Shown: positions 9,111 to 18,817, numbered from the stretch's first letter. The stretch: DNA of 22,661 nucleotides from Chara braunii (GCA_003427395.1 BFEA01000009.1:5291164-5313824), one strand, 5' to 3'. The notes: a model not told the origin generated them from the sequence alone. Program-made: numbers and translations.

Positions 9111-9790
9111 AATCTGTCAAAGAAGGACGTGCAAACAACCCAACGAAAAAGCAAGAGACACCAGTTTTAAGGTTAGGGCAAAAAACAGAAGGGTGCCACC
9201 AAGATGAGCTTGAGATCCAAAATAATGAAAACAAGGACAAACAAGAGAAAGAGAGGAGCAAGAGAGAGAGAGCCGGAGGGGATTCTTAAGCCAGTTGGCA
9301 AGGAATGCTTTAGGCCCCAGGAGTTATACATAAAAAAAAAAGAGTAAAAACGGGAAGGTCGGAATTGAATGTCAGCCATTGTCAGGTAATTAATGGTCTG
9401 TCAAAATCAAGAACCACTCTCACACAAGCTCAGCCAGCTGCCAATTTCCCCCCAGCCCTTCCTTTTTTTGAAGTTTTTGTTTTTTCGGATTCCTTCTTTG
9501 TCAACGATTTTTTTCTCTGTCAATCCAAACTTTTTCTCTTTCATCTTTCTCGCTACTGCAAAGAGCCACAAGAAAGCGTTACCACTGCTACGACGTTTTC
9601 CAACTTTCGCTGTCGATTTATCAAGAAAGAATGTTTCTCTCAGCAGCCACAGGTGTCTCCCCCCCAAGCCCAACCAGACACATATATCTCACGCCACATG
9701 GTACAGACGCTGTAACAAGCTGTTTCGTCGGACTTTCACCAACTCATCAGGAGGCTGAACCTCGACAGCATACTATACGACCGGTATCAC
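9111..9790. other. Purine/pyrimidine-biased DNA without recognised gene
   Basis: On the plus strand 9111-9360 is purine-rich, including AGAGAGAGAG at 9261-9271, and 9440-9560 is pyrimidine-rich. A minus-strand frame at 9673-9407 (88 codons) is Lys-rich and has no recognised domain. If the exon at 9106-8815 is real, this could be intron or upstream sequence of the same gene. Confidence 0.4.
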
Positions 9791-9794
9791 CTTA

Positions 9795-10061
9795 TTACTG
9801 AGGAGGGGAAATCAAGTCGTATCCGTTTTTTGGTACCCCGTGCCACACAGCTGAATGGTACACACCCGTAACTGTTGACCCGCTGCCACAAGGCTGAGTG
9901 GAACACACTGTCGAGCGCATCGGTCCGGCACCGCACGAAACGGGGCGGAACCCTCCCGGTCGCGTCACGCAGGAGTTGGTCTGATCCTCCTCGCAAATAC
10001 ACATGGAGCTTCCGCAAGCCGCTCCGGCCGAGTGCGCCAGTGTGGCATACTGCGTAGCCAC
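9795..10061 (-). CDS. Unrecognised Cys-rich open frame
   Basis: The frame has 88 codons starting from an ATG at 10061. It has seven Cys residues between codons 16 and 53 (CGSSMCICEEDQTNSC, then CGAG and CSTQPCGSG). It has no signal peptide and ends LISPPQ. The GC content is high and another minus-strand frame is open over the same bases, so the open reading may be due to composition. I know no family that matches. It is kept as a low-confidence hypothetical. Confidence 0.15.
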   Translation of the reverse strand: MATQYATLAHSAGAACGSSMCICEEDQTNSCVTRPGGFRPVSCGAGPMRSTVCSTQPCGSGSTVTGVYHSAVWHGVPKNGYDLISPPQ

Positions 10062-10079
10062 ACGGGCCTACAGGGCCCG

Positions 10080-10330
10080 TCCCGCACTTTCAGCCTAAAA
10101 GCCTAAGAAATAGGGCTTACAGGCCCCGGTCGTTTCAGCCTGAAACTGAAAACGAGGGCCTGCAGGCCCTATTCCGTTTTCAGCCTATTTCTGGGCCTTT
10201 CAGTCCCAAAGGCTTTTCAGCCTGAAACAGAGGGCCATTTTCAGGCCCTCATTGTTTCGACCTGCCCTAAGACTCAGGCACGAAAACTGGGTTTCAGGAA
10301 CAGGCTATTTCTGGCCTGTTCCCCACGCCA
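10080..10330. repeat. Palindrome-rich segment with repeated TTTCAGCCT and AGGGCC words
   Basis: Contains GTTTCAGCCTGAAAC (10132-10146), the perfect 16-bp palindrome AGGGCCTGCAGGCCCT (10155-10170), TTTCAGCCTGAAA (10215-10227) and AGGGCC...GGCCCT (10231-10249). TTTCAGCCT occurs four times. The elements are close enough to form alternative stems with one another. Confidence 0.7.
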
Positions 10331-10523
10331 GCTCGAGCAGGAGCTGCAGCTGCAGCCCCTGCCTCCCTTCGGCATTGGCAAGAGCAGCCTCCTGGACTGC
10401 CTCGCCTGCAGTCAGGAGGCACCCGGTAGTACATAGGAGGTTCCCATGCACTTCACGGGTAGGTAGTGGTCAGAGGCACGAGTAGGCTTCAGGGTTGCGG
10501 CCGCAGCACTCAGGAGGAGCGCT

Positions 10524-10612
10524 GCAGTAGTCTTCAGCGATAGGCAGTAGTATTCGCGCTAGCAGTAGTCTTCGGCGTTGGGCGCCCATAGCCGAAGCTG
10601 TAGTCTTCAGCG
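10524..10612. repeat. Four degenerate copies of GCAGTAGTCTTCAGCG
   Basis: Copies start at 10524, 10544, 10562 and 10597, 16 bp each with one to three differences. A CCCATAGCCGAAGC word lies between copies three and four. No coding frame is apparent. Confidence 0.7.
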
Positions 10613-11640
10613 CTGGGCGCTATAGTGGTAGGGTAGCAGTATCGGAGAGAGATACCAGCGGAGGCCAGTGGTACTTGCCTGTGGCGCCATCGCTCCAGCT
10701 CCACCTTCGAGGTACCTGAATCAAGGCGCCAGCTTTACAGGTTAGTACTTGGACTAAGAGAGAGAGAGAGAGTTCTTCTTCTTCCTCTTCTAAGTCCACC
10801 ATCTCTTCTTCCCCTCTCGCTGCCTACTTCTCAGTATCTGTGGACTACGAGAGAGAGAGATGTGACCTGAGACTTGACGACATTGGATCCAGACTGGACA
10901 TTTGGGATTCAGACATTTTGACGAGGGACTATTTGGGCCTGTGCCGAAGACTTGGTGTTGACGACATTCCCATCTTCCCCTCCTCTTCGTCTAACCCCCT
11001 TCTCCTTCGTCTTTGTATGGTTGGGGCTGGCGCAGTCTTCCTGTGTGAAGCGCTAGACCCCTTTCACACCATGGCATGATGATGATGATGTATGTTCAAG
11101 GTTGCATTTCAATATTGATTGTTCGGATCACTGGTATCTAAGTCTTCCGCTACGCCATCTTATACTTCGCATTGAGAAGTCGGTTCTTGTTCTGTCTACA
11201 CCTTTACGGTATGCAACAACCATACCTCTCGCGAGCCCCTACAACAGGATAGGGCCTATGAGAGGCACGACTTACCTCCACCTTACGGGAGCTGTCACCT
11301 CCCTTCGGTGGGCGTATCCCCGTCGAGCTACCACTCCACAGTACGAAAGCTAATCAGCTGCAATCGCAGAGGTGGACCAGCCGAGGGTGTTTCTCGTTCG
11401 TTGTAGCATAGGGGGTACGCGAGGTTTTACGCCTCTATCGGACCCACACGCGAACCAACGCCTTGGGGGGCTGAGGTCCCAAGCGCGACTCGTCGTCGGT
11501 CGACTAGGATGCATCCCACACACCACGCGTACTCCACTCTAAAGACATAAAAAATTAAAACACGCAAGCACACGCACATATACAAAACGACACAGAACAA
11601 ACAACGCGACAACACTCCTAGTCCCTTAGTAGCCATCCCA
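10613..11640. other. No recognised gene; short AG tracts
   Basis: About 1 kb with GAGAGA runs at 10758-10772 and 10851-10860, a small ATG repeat (11077-11089) and short open frames without recognised domains. The plus-strand frame 10840-11079 is open for 79 codons and is rich in Asp and Leu (repeated DDI, LDIWDSDI), but nothing supports it as a gene. Confidence 0.4.
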
Positions 11641-11699
11641 TAACTTTCCGATGTGGAAATCGGATAGGCGTCGCGCGAGACTTAGTATAAAACCGCGCG

Positions 11700-11760
11700 A
11701 ACATTGTAATACCAAATACCCTTACAAGGGTATTTGGCGTGTTTTCTGCAAGTTACGCCA
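11700..11760 (-). repeat. Partial inverted copy of the ATACCC...GGGTAT repeat
   Basis: Read on the minus strand, 11755-11707 gives GTAACTTGCAGAAAACAC, then a palindrome, then TATTACA. This matches the 3' ends of the two repeats at 14428-15040 and 18818-19376 (GTCACTTGCAAAAACTAGG, the same palindrome, then CCGACA). The palindrome here is the longest of the three: 12-bp arms CCAAATACCCTT and AAGGGTATTTGG around AC (11712-11737). The rest of the element could not be aligned by eye. Confidence 0.55.
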
Positions 11761-12894
11761 ATGCAGCCTCGCCCGTCTAGCGGCACTCGCGGGGTATTGA
11801 CGACGAGGCGCAACCATGCGCGGCTTGGGTGTGAGCGGCGTCACGGGCCAACGGGACGCGCAGCGATTATGCTTACTATTATTATTATTTATTTATATAC
11901 TTTTATTATTTTCTAAGGTCCTTAGCTCGGTGATCGATTCTGAGGCCGATGTTAGGACCAATAGGTCTGGCTCAGTTGCTACGTCGTTGGACAAAAGGGG
12001 GCGCCGACGAAAAATCCTCCATCCTACCCGCGTCGGAATACGGATTGAAGGGGCCAACGGACATGGGAGGGGTGGGGTCCGTGGTCGTGGTTTCCCTCAT
12101 TTCCCATATGGAGAGCATCGATAGCCTAAAATGGAAGGGAATTAGAAAGACATTCCGCACAAGCCCGTGCGACGGCAGCCCGAGGGAGGCGAGGGTTGTT
12201 GTGGGCGCATCGTCCGCCGGCGATGATCTGTTGCAGGATGGGTTGAGTGTGAACATGCTGCTTAAGGCCCGATGGGTGAGGAACCGTGCCTGGGCACAGG
12301 GGGCACCAGGCGGAGGCCCGCGGCAGTGTTAGCTGCAGCAGCCGTTCCCATGACGCCATCTTCCACTTCGATCTTCAAAGTTCTCATTGAGTACTTGATA
12401 CTGGCACCATGATCTGCATTGGGACCGCTTCACCTAGCTTGCGCTGCCGACATACACAGTGGGCCAACGTTCTCCACCGGGTACCGCGTCGGAGCCACCT
12501 CAATAGTGTCGCAGGTCATTGGGTGCAGCACCATTCGCTGTCGGGCAGATCGTTTTCAGCAGGTGAGTTGGTACGCTCGGCTTGGGGAATCTCGACTTTC
12601 CTTGATCCCCGTTTTCCTGTCTGTATCAGTAGGCGCCGTTATAGCGCACATGATTGCGCAACAGAGGGATACGGGCATTTGGAAGGAACGGACTGGAGAC
12701 TGGTAGCATCAAGCGGGCGAAGGCAGATGAGCGTCGGGCGTCAGAGCGTGGGAAGAAAGGGATGCAGCGGCTACAAAGGCAGTGGGAGGAATGAATGAAC
12801 CTGGACGCTAAATCGCGCCAGGAACATTAAGAAGTTGAAAGCGGCAGGAGCAAGCTATGGCAGGCGTGGGGCAGGGCGCAGCCAGATATGCTCG
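11761..12894. other. No recognised gene
   Basis: Begins with a GC-rich stretch, then an AT-rich TTATTATTATTTATTTATATA tract (about 11876-11914). From 12000 to 12880 the DNA is GC-rich with open frames on both strands (for example 11949-12332 and 12409-12798 on the plus strand). They overlap each other and show no family I know, so I treat them as chance frames. Confidence 0.4.
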
Positions 12895-13480
12895 ACTCGC
12901 TCGATTCTTAGCGGAATCGGGCGAGTAGAAGGTCGATTCTGGGCTTTTAAGCTAGGGCGAATCTGAATCTAAGCTTAGTTTTAGACATAAGTTAGTGTTT
13001 CAGGAGGTAGATGGGAAAGTGAGTGCGCGGACATGGCATAAGGAAGAGTGACGTGACAACAAGATTCGAATTACTTGCTCAATTCTTGACGGAATCGGAC
13101 GAAGTAAAAGGCGATTCTGTGGTTTAGAAGAAGGGCGAATAAGATTAGGAAGTTAGTTTTGGAGGAGAGTTAGTAAGGTAAGTTTTGGAGGAGAGTTAGT
13201 AAGGTAGGAGGTACAGAAGAAAGCTGTTGCGCGGAGGTTTTCGGAGATGGTTGTGGCCGGGAGTAAAAAATTAAGTATCTCGCTCGTTTCTTAGCAAAAT
13301 TGAGCGAGGGAAGAGTCATTTTGGGGGTTTTGATATCGAGCGACTTCAAACATGAAGTTAGTTTTTGTGATAGGTTAGTAGAAATAGAGGTCACTAGGAA
13401 AAACAGTGCGTGAGAGGTCAACAGAGGGAGGAAGAAGAGAGAAGAAACGAACGTATCCCGCTCGTTTCTTCTTTTTTTTG
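12895..13480. repeat. Diverged ~190-bp tandem repeat carrying a hairpin
   Basis: Hairpin 1 (12895-12926): ACTCGC-T-CGATTC, loop TTAGCG, then GAATCG-G-GCGAGT, giving 13 pairs including one G-U type. Hairpin 2 (13071-13107): TTACTT...AAGTAA outer arms with an inner AATTC/GAATC stem and loop TTGACG. Hairpin 3 (13279-13308): CTCGCTC/GAGCGAG with a TTAGC loop. A fourth start (13454-13480) has the 5' arm CCGCTCGTTTCTT but no 3' arm. Each hairpin is followed by a GATTCTG- or CATTTTG-like block, and further on by GTTAGTTTT. Loops are alike while arms differ and still pair. Confidence 0.7.
13156..13207. repeat. 26-bp tandem duplication
   Basis: 13156-13181 and 13182-13207 are identical except for the last base (unit begins GTTTTGGAGGAGAGTTAG). 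It is a recent local duplication inside the larger hairpin repeat. Confidence 0.95.
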
Positions 13481-14427
13481 TCAGGTTTAAGATAGGAAAT
13501 ATTCTAATTGGGGGGTTTATTATGTCGCGGATTGAATAGCCGAATCGGGTTCTTTAGTTGGGCAGCGGCCTAGCTGGTGCAACCACATTGGGCTGCGCTT
13601 TTTCCGTTTCGGCTGAATAAAACAAGTGGCAATAAATCTTCCTAAGTTTAAGGGAAGATCGATTTTTATTATGTTGGTATTCATTATAATTCATGTTCCG
13701 ACAATATTCATGTCCGCTCATCTCATCATGAAGCCACCATGCTCCTCATGGTCGTGTTGATCATCGCAATCCAGCCTGCGTGCTCCCTTTGTGATCACAG
13801 TCTTTGCGGGCGATTTTGATGGTTATGCCCCTCGGCATATTACAGGTAGTCCCCGTCTGGGCGGGGTTGCCCTCGATCGCCACAGCGGTGATAGGTGGAT
13901 GATTGATGAAAGATTGCGAGAGAGAGAGAGAGAGAGAAAACATGATAGAAGTTGGGGAGGAGTAAGTACGTACCTGATTGGGCACGACTACGAGGCAAGG
14001 AGCCGACAGGCGGGCTACGGTGGCAGTTTGTTCAGTGATCGGTGATTACTCAATGGACAGAACTAATGATGAGAGTCGAACTGAAAGGGAAGAGGACTAA
14101 TCAAATTGGAAACTGAGTGATAAGTCGTAAGGCCGGCCTACGACTTACGCCCGTCGCCCTTACGCAGAAACCATGCTAATCTTCGCTGTACCGATCCGAT
14201 TTCAACGGGTCCCTCAAAATTTCTGCCAAGACGATGCCGCGCAGCAATCCCAAGAGCCATTCGGCCCTAACAACTAGCCCAAGGAGGAGCCCAGCACCGG
14301 CTCAGAAAAAAAAAAAAAAGGTAAAAGCAATAACAAGGCCAGAGCAAAATTTCGGATTAAATAGGATGGCGGAATCCACCATTGCTCCCTTGGCCCGGCA
14401 ACGCGGGCCCGTGATCGGACTCTCTTA
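13481..14427. other. No recognised gene; GA tract and an inverted repeat
   Basis: Contains an AG microsatellite (13915-13937) and a near-perfect inverted repeat (14122-14146: AAGTCGTAAGGCC facing GGCCTACGACTT, one base missing on the right). A poly(A) run is at 14307-14319. Short open frames on both strands around 13761-14045 show no domain. Confidence 0.5.
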
Positions 14428-15040
14428 ACAAAACTAAGGGGGATAGTCCCGCGGGACCCTCAACCCCTCAGCTTCTCGCTGCTCCGTCCCTCCTGCACCA
14501 TCGCTCGCTGGCCTCGATCCCCGTACTTCCGCCATGTAAATACAATACCGTAACCTATAGGGCTAAGCCCAAGCCTGTAACCAATGCCCACGAAATACCA
14601 TATAAGGTGGCGCGACATGGCACTCGGGACCAAGGAAATGGCTCGACCCTTACTCCCACCTACAACCACGTGCGCGGCCGCCAAATGTCCACGCCGTCTT
14701 GTATATGTCGCGTCGCGGCCACCATTCACACCTTTCCACGTGTCGTACCTACCGCCGGCCGAACGCGATAAAAAAAACGGATCTTTTAATCCTTAATTTA
14801 ATCAATAAACAAAAACAAGTCGGATAATTATACCGGCGTCGCGATTAATTTTAAACGGGAAAATCACACGCGCGCCTTGAATTGCGCGCCCACTCACCCT
14901 TCCTACTCAGACAAACCTTAGCCTGCGTGCGGACGACCCCCGCATTTTCCGCGCAGACACCCAAAATCCAAATTAACCAAGCCTTCCTGTCACTTGCAAA
15001 AACTAGGGCGGATACCCTTGTAAGGGTATTCGCGCCGACA
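14428..15040 (+). repeat. Dispersed repeat, copy A (~613 bp)
   Basis: Shares ordered blocks with 18818-19376: ACAAAACTAAGGGGGATAG at the start, GGACCCTCAACCCCTC, TGGCCTCGATCC, then TTTTAATCC and TTTAATCA. Near the end come CACGCGCGCC, GCGCCCAC and GTCACTTGCAAAAACTAGGG. The shared end is the palindrome ATACCCTTGTAAGGGTAT (15012-15029) followed by CGC.CCGACA. Long stretches between blocks are diverged. Direct orientation and similar length could mean an LTR pair, but no primer site follows copy A and no coding sequence lies between. I favour two independent insertions of one non-autonomous family. Confidence 0.75.
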
Positions 15041-15041
15041 G

Positions 15042-15300
15042 CACTTCCCGTAAAGAAAGTGTGATTCCAAGATTTATACAAAGCTAAGTTCAGAGTCTAA
15101 AGTGACTTTGACTTCTCAAGATTCAATTTTGTCTAACTCCCTGAAGTAGCAAAAATTTGGGCAGCACTCCCTTTAGAAAAGGAGGCTTTCCATATTTTTA
15201 CTAAGCCAAACAGTCAGACAAATTGGACTTTGAAAAGACAAAATCTGACTAACTCCTTGGTTTTATAGAAATTTCGGCATCGCTTCCCGTAGAGAAAGTG
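15042..15300 (+). repeat. Three tandem ~120-bp units, each with a small hairpin
   Basis: Hairpin x (15042-15061): CACTT, loop CCCGTAAAGA, AAGTG. Hairpin y (15164-15186): GC-A-CTCC, loop CTTTAGAAAA, GGAGGC. Hairpin z (15281-15300): CGCTT, loop CCCGTAGAGA, AAGTG with one G-U type pair. Hairpins x and z are followed by CCAAGATTTATACAA; y has the diverged CCATATTTTTACTAAGCC. All three units carry CTAACTCC and AAATTT.GG blocks. It starts directly after repeat copy A. Confidence 0.65.
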
Positions 15301-15587
15301 ACTTACCAAGATTTATACAACACCAAGCATGAAAAATGATCCCAGAAAATGCAGAAATTGACCTAAGTAAAATAAACTTAGATTAGAAAATGCAGGAATT
15401 AAGACTAACTCCTATGGCTCTAGCACGTCGCGACCTATCCACTGAAACTCAAACTAAGTAGTAGACTCACTCAGCCACATGCAGATCAAACCACAAAGGT
15501 AAGTACTCTCACCATCCCCAAATCAACCTTGTCAAACAATAGTTCATCATCTTTCAATGATTTTCCCTTAATACCCAGCTGACATAG
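15301..15587. other. AT-rich spacer between hairpin groups
   Basis: About 290 bp with no gene seen. A GAAAATGCAG(A/G)AATT word occurs twice (15345 and 15386). Confidence 0.5.
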
Positions 15588-16185
15588 GGCATAAAGCTAG
15601 ACCACCCAAACTTATGGAACATGTCTAGCTTAGCCATGGAGTATACACAAACACAGGGCACAACAACTTTTATCTTCTTTGGGCATACCACAAGTTTATT
15701 CTTAATTAGTACTCTCTTCAGTTGGTGATAAGCTATAGTAAGACCACCCAAACTTATGGAACCCTGTCTGACTAGCCTGTTCATAAGTAGGATAATAATA
15801 AAGTATAGTCAAGTTATAACCTTTTGGTTCCAACATGTGCGTGGCATTGGACCAAGACCACCCAAACTTATGGAACGTGTCTGGTCCTCAGCCTAGTCCA
15901 TTCTCTTAAAGCCAAGCAGCAAAAGGTTGAGCCACCCAAACTTATGGAACATGCTCAGACCTCCTCGTTCAGAACCGAAGGAAACTAAAAGAAACCCAAA
16001 GTAAACAAGGCGACCAAGCCACCCAAACTTATGGAACATGCCTCGTCCTTGAAAAGTCAATCACAGTCAGCCCTCACAAGTCAAAGCAACTAGACCACCC
16101 AAACTTATGGAATATGTTTGGTCCTCCAGGCAATTCAAAATAAGCATAGCACTGGGCCTCCCCAAACTTATGGGGGTTCTCCCAG
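15588..16185 (+). repeat. Array of seven hairpins with constant core and covarying arms
   Basis: Core consensus CACCCAAACTTATGGAACAT. Copies, with arms: (1) 15594-15631, AAGCTAGAC/GTCTAGCTT, 9 perfect pairs; (2) 15736-15774, TAGT-A-AGAC/GTCT-G-ACTA; (3) 15849-15887, GGACC-A-AGAC/GTCT-GGTCC; (4) 15928-15957, TGAGC/GCTCA; (5) 16006-16051, CAAGG-CGA..GC/GC..TCG-T-CCTTG; (6) 16089-16122, ACTAGAC/GTTTGGT with two G-U type pairs; (7) 16152-16185, CTGGG/CCCAG. Inside the core CCA-AACTTA-TGG can form an apical stem; copy 7 lengthens it to CCCCA/TGGGG. Spacing between cores is irregular (about 60-145 bp) and the sequence between copies is unrelated. Wobble pairs are allowed only if the plus strand is the folded RNA. 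Confidence 0.85.
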
Positions 16186-16454
16186 CCTTTGGTTGAACCA
16201 GTCAGACACGAGCAATACCGCGTTCCTCCCATCTTTCCCCCAGATGCAATCCCACAATCTGCTTTCAGTCAGACAATAAAATTGAAGCTGACACTACACG
16301 TGCATTCCTTTACTTAAGTTTGGTTTATGTCCTGAAGTCAAATTGAAAGTCAAAGTAGGGAGACAGGCAATGTACTTAGTCAATCATAGCAAGAACTATA
16401 GTTAGGCGTTATACTGGGTTTATAGAAGGAGATGAAAGGTTACCTCTCAGTCCC
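16186..16454. other. No feature seen
   Basis: About 270 bp of AT-biased DNA after the hairpin array. No further core copy and no recognised motif. Confidence 0.5.
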
Positions 16455-16871
16455 CTACCTCCAGAACTCCTGAGTTCCGACAGAGCTCCCGCAATCGGTG
16501 AGCAGACTCCCCACAGACTCTTGATGCGGTTCTACGGGTTGCAATCCCGCTTGCCGGCTTCCTCTCTGAGCAGGATTAGACTGAAAGTAAGAAAGACAGA
16601 AGGAGGGGTTTGAGACTCTCGAGATACAGGAGAGGGATGATTCAACTCTCAGGAGAGAGCCTTGATACCTTCGTGCGCCTGAGGGCCCCGCAATAGCAGC
16701 CATACTTCGTAGCATCTTGGTCAGTTGGTGCCAAACTGCAAACTGTTGATTTTTTGGTGATCCTCCAGGTCGCAACGATGACCCCTCCCTAAATGACTCG
16801 ACGACTACTTCGAGCTTGTGTCCCGCAACGCACTGGCCACAACTCATGATACGGGCTAAGGTCAAAAGCAC
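16455..16871 (-). CDS. Unrecognised open frame, 138 codons
   Basis: Open on the minus strand from an ATG at 16871. The central part (MSCGQCVAGHKLEVVVESFR, then the segment NQQFAVWHQLTKMLRSMAAI) has mixed composition; the C-terminal half is rich in Ser, Gly and Gln. No domain, signal peptide or membrane segment is recognised. It may be an exon or a chance frame. There is no homology or clear splice evidence to decide. Confidence 0.15.
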   Translation of the reverse strand: MLLTLARIMSCGQCVAGHKLEVVVESFREGSSLRPGGSPKNQQFAVWHQLTKMLRSMAAIAGPSGARRYQGSLLRVESSLSCISRVSNPSFCLSYFQSNPAQRGSRQAGLQPVEPHQESVGSLLTDCGSSVGTQEFWR

Positions 16872-17531
16872 AGTCCCCTCTTACGCCACAATGACAACTT
16901 CACCGTGGCCTAGCCGGTCGTGCAGCAGTAGCGCAGCAAAAGCTACTTTAGCAGTCAGTTTGCCCAGTGACTAGTAGTGCCTCAGTCACGCAGCATCACC
17001 GATCTGCCGAAAATACAATGGTAGCGGCACCCGAAACATAGTCTACTGTCATGTGAACAAGGTCCAAAACTCGTGTAGCACGGCCTACTTTGGTCTGCAA
17101 ATACCCAAAATAAGTGAGTATTATCCCTGCCTGAACTTCTCCACCCCCCTTCTAACCGACTCATCGCAATCACACCTAGTTCTGAAGGATACTGTCGGCG
17201 AGTTCCTACCTCTCTCTCTCTAGCCCCGCACAATAGCCACCTTGACTATCTGTGTCCGTTGTCCTCTTATCCCTGACCTTTTGGTATCGTCATCGGCCAA
17301 CAAGGCCTGACATGCCCAACCTCACACACTGGCCCGCCATGATGACGACCAGAATTGAGCATAGCAACCAGCGTCTCGATGGCTGCAAACTGAAAGGCCA
17401 GCAGCAGGGTGATTGACGCTAGAGATAAGGTCCTCTTTCCTTCAGCCAGCCTTCCTTACTACTTGCCCATCTCTTCCCGATGTGGTCGGGTGAGATACCG
17501 GGCAAATTCATACTGGACGGTGGCCCAGGTC
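16872..17531. other. No gene seen
   Basis: About 660 bp with only a short CTCTCTCTCT tract (17211-17221) and a chance minus-strand frame (17233-16982). Confidence 0.5.
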
Positions 17532-18470
17532 TCAGCAGGACCAGGACGACGATTCGGTTGAACGACTGTTGTGACTGCAGCAACAGAGACCATATATGTG
17601 CAAAATCAGGATGAATCTTCCACTAAAACGTGGAAAGATACATCCAGAGTCATATTCATAAATTCTTGCTATGAGAGGCGACCAAGTGAGTTCCCATCCT
17701 CCCTCATTCACCTCTATCCGCCTCGACCTCTTTCTCCTCTTCTCCCTTCCGCCCGTTGCTACCTCCAGTTCAAAACACACTTGACTGCCTGCTATGTCGA
17801 GCCTGTGCAAGCCCGAGGAACGACGGTCACGACCGGGAAGAAAACCGCGGAGACGACTGTAATCGGGTTGATAAAATGACGATGCATTGGAATCAGCTTC
17901 GCTCCACCACTCACAGAAGTGCAGAAAAAACATGAGAAAAAAAAGAAAAATAAAATTGAATTTTCCACCACAACAAGGGAAAGATACATCATCGTTTTAG
18001 AACCTCCTCCCCTCGACGCAGCCCCCACAGTCACCTCTCGGCGCTGTTCTGCCGCTCCGACCATCCTGAGGAAGTTTAAAAGGAATTCGGCTACTATGGC
18101 CCGACAGGCCCACTGCCTCGATGTGCTGCCCCTACAGGCAGTCCCCACGTTTCCACCCTGTATCTCATTCGACGAACAATCACAGCGGTCTTGTTGTGAG
18201 GAGGCTCTCTCCTCAATGTCCTTCGGCCCGTCCCCAACGACCAGTTCCCTCCCAAACAGCCTGTCGCCCTGCTGCAGGCCTAGCATGGGCCCTGGTGGAC
18301 TGGGTCAGGCGCTGCTTCCGGTAGTACGAGCGAACGTTCAAATGAGAACTTTGAAGACCGAAATGAAAAAAGGTTTCCACGGTGGCTGCTACAGCGGCCT
18401 CCCCGCAGTGCCCCGGGCACGGTCCGATATCTTTTGTGGTCCCAACGGGCGTGCACACACCCACAACTGA
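17532..18470. other. Region of overlapping open frames, coding status unclear
   Basis: Long frames are open on both strands over the same bases: 17919-18470 plus (183 codons), and 18286-17792 and 17933-17532 minus (164 and 133 codons). None has a recognisable domain. The plus frame begins with a Lys-rich stretch over an A-rich run; the minus frame reads the same run as Phe. A related pair of segments lies here (17617-17644 and 17962-17990; both contain GGAAAGATACATC), suggesting an internal duplication. GC-rich sequence keeps several frames open by chance, so I do not call a gene. Confidence 0.3.
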
Positions 18471-18817
18471 TCATGGTTGGCGGACGATATACCCGCGGCA
18501 ACTCCCGCCGCTCGGGTTCCATCCGCTTCGTGGGCTAACCAGCCGCCGGCTCGCAAGCACGTCTTCCTCGGCCCGCGTCTTAAGCTTGTGGGGCCAAGGA
18601 TCTTCACCAGCATCCCGAACACGCAAGGAACTCATCGTGCTCAAGGTCCTCGGCCATCATTGACGACCCTATATCAAGTGTCACGTCCAAGTCAAGAAAC
18701 GATTGATGCATAAAAATAATATGTCAAATAAATAGTAAAATATTTAGAAACTTTTAATCGCCAAAATATGGTGGTTGAGGAAAAGGAACTGCTCGTACCG
18801 TTCCGATGCCGCCGACG
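18471..18817. other. No gene seen
   Basis: A GC-rich stretch gives way near 18690 to AT-rich DNA (ATAAAAATAATATG..., 18711-18760). No recognised feature. Confidence 0.5.

Noticed and set aside
15588-16185. CRISPR array
   Set aside because: Repeats are separated by irregular 60-145 bp intervals, arms vary, and the context is eukaryotic with no cas genes.
15588-16185. Hammerhead or other self-cleaving ribozyme repeats
   Set aside because: The conserved core lacks CTGATGA and GAAA on either strand, and I see no twister-like consensus.
17532-18470. Genes on both strands
   Set aside because: Several frames are open over the same GC-rich bases and none has a domain, so chance openness is the simpler explanation.
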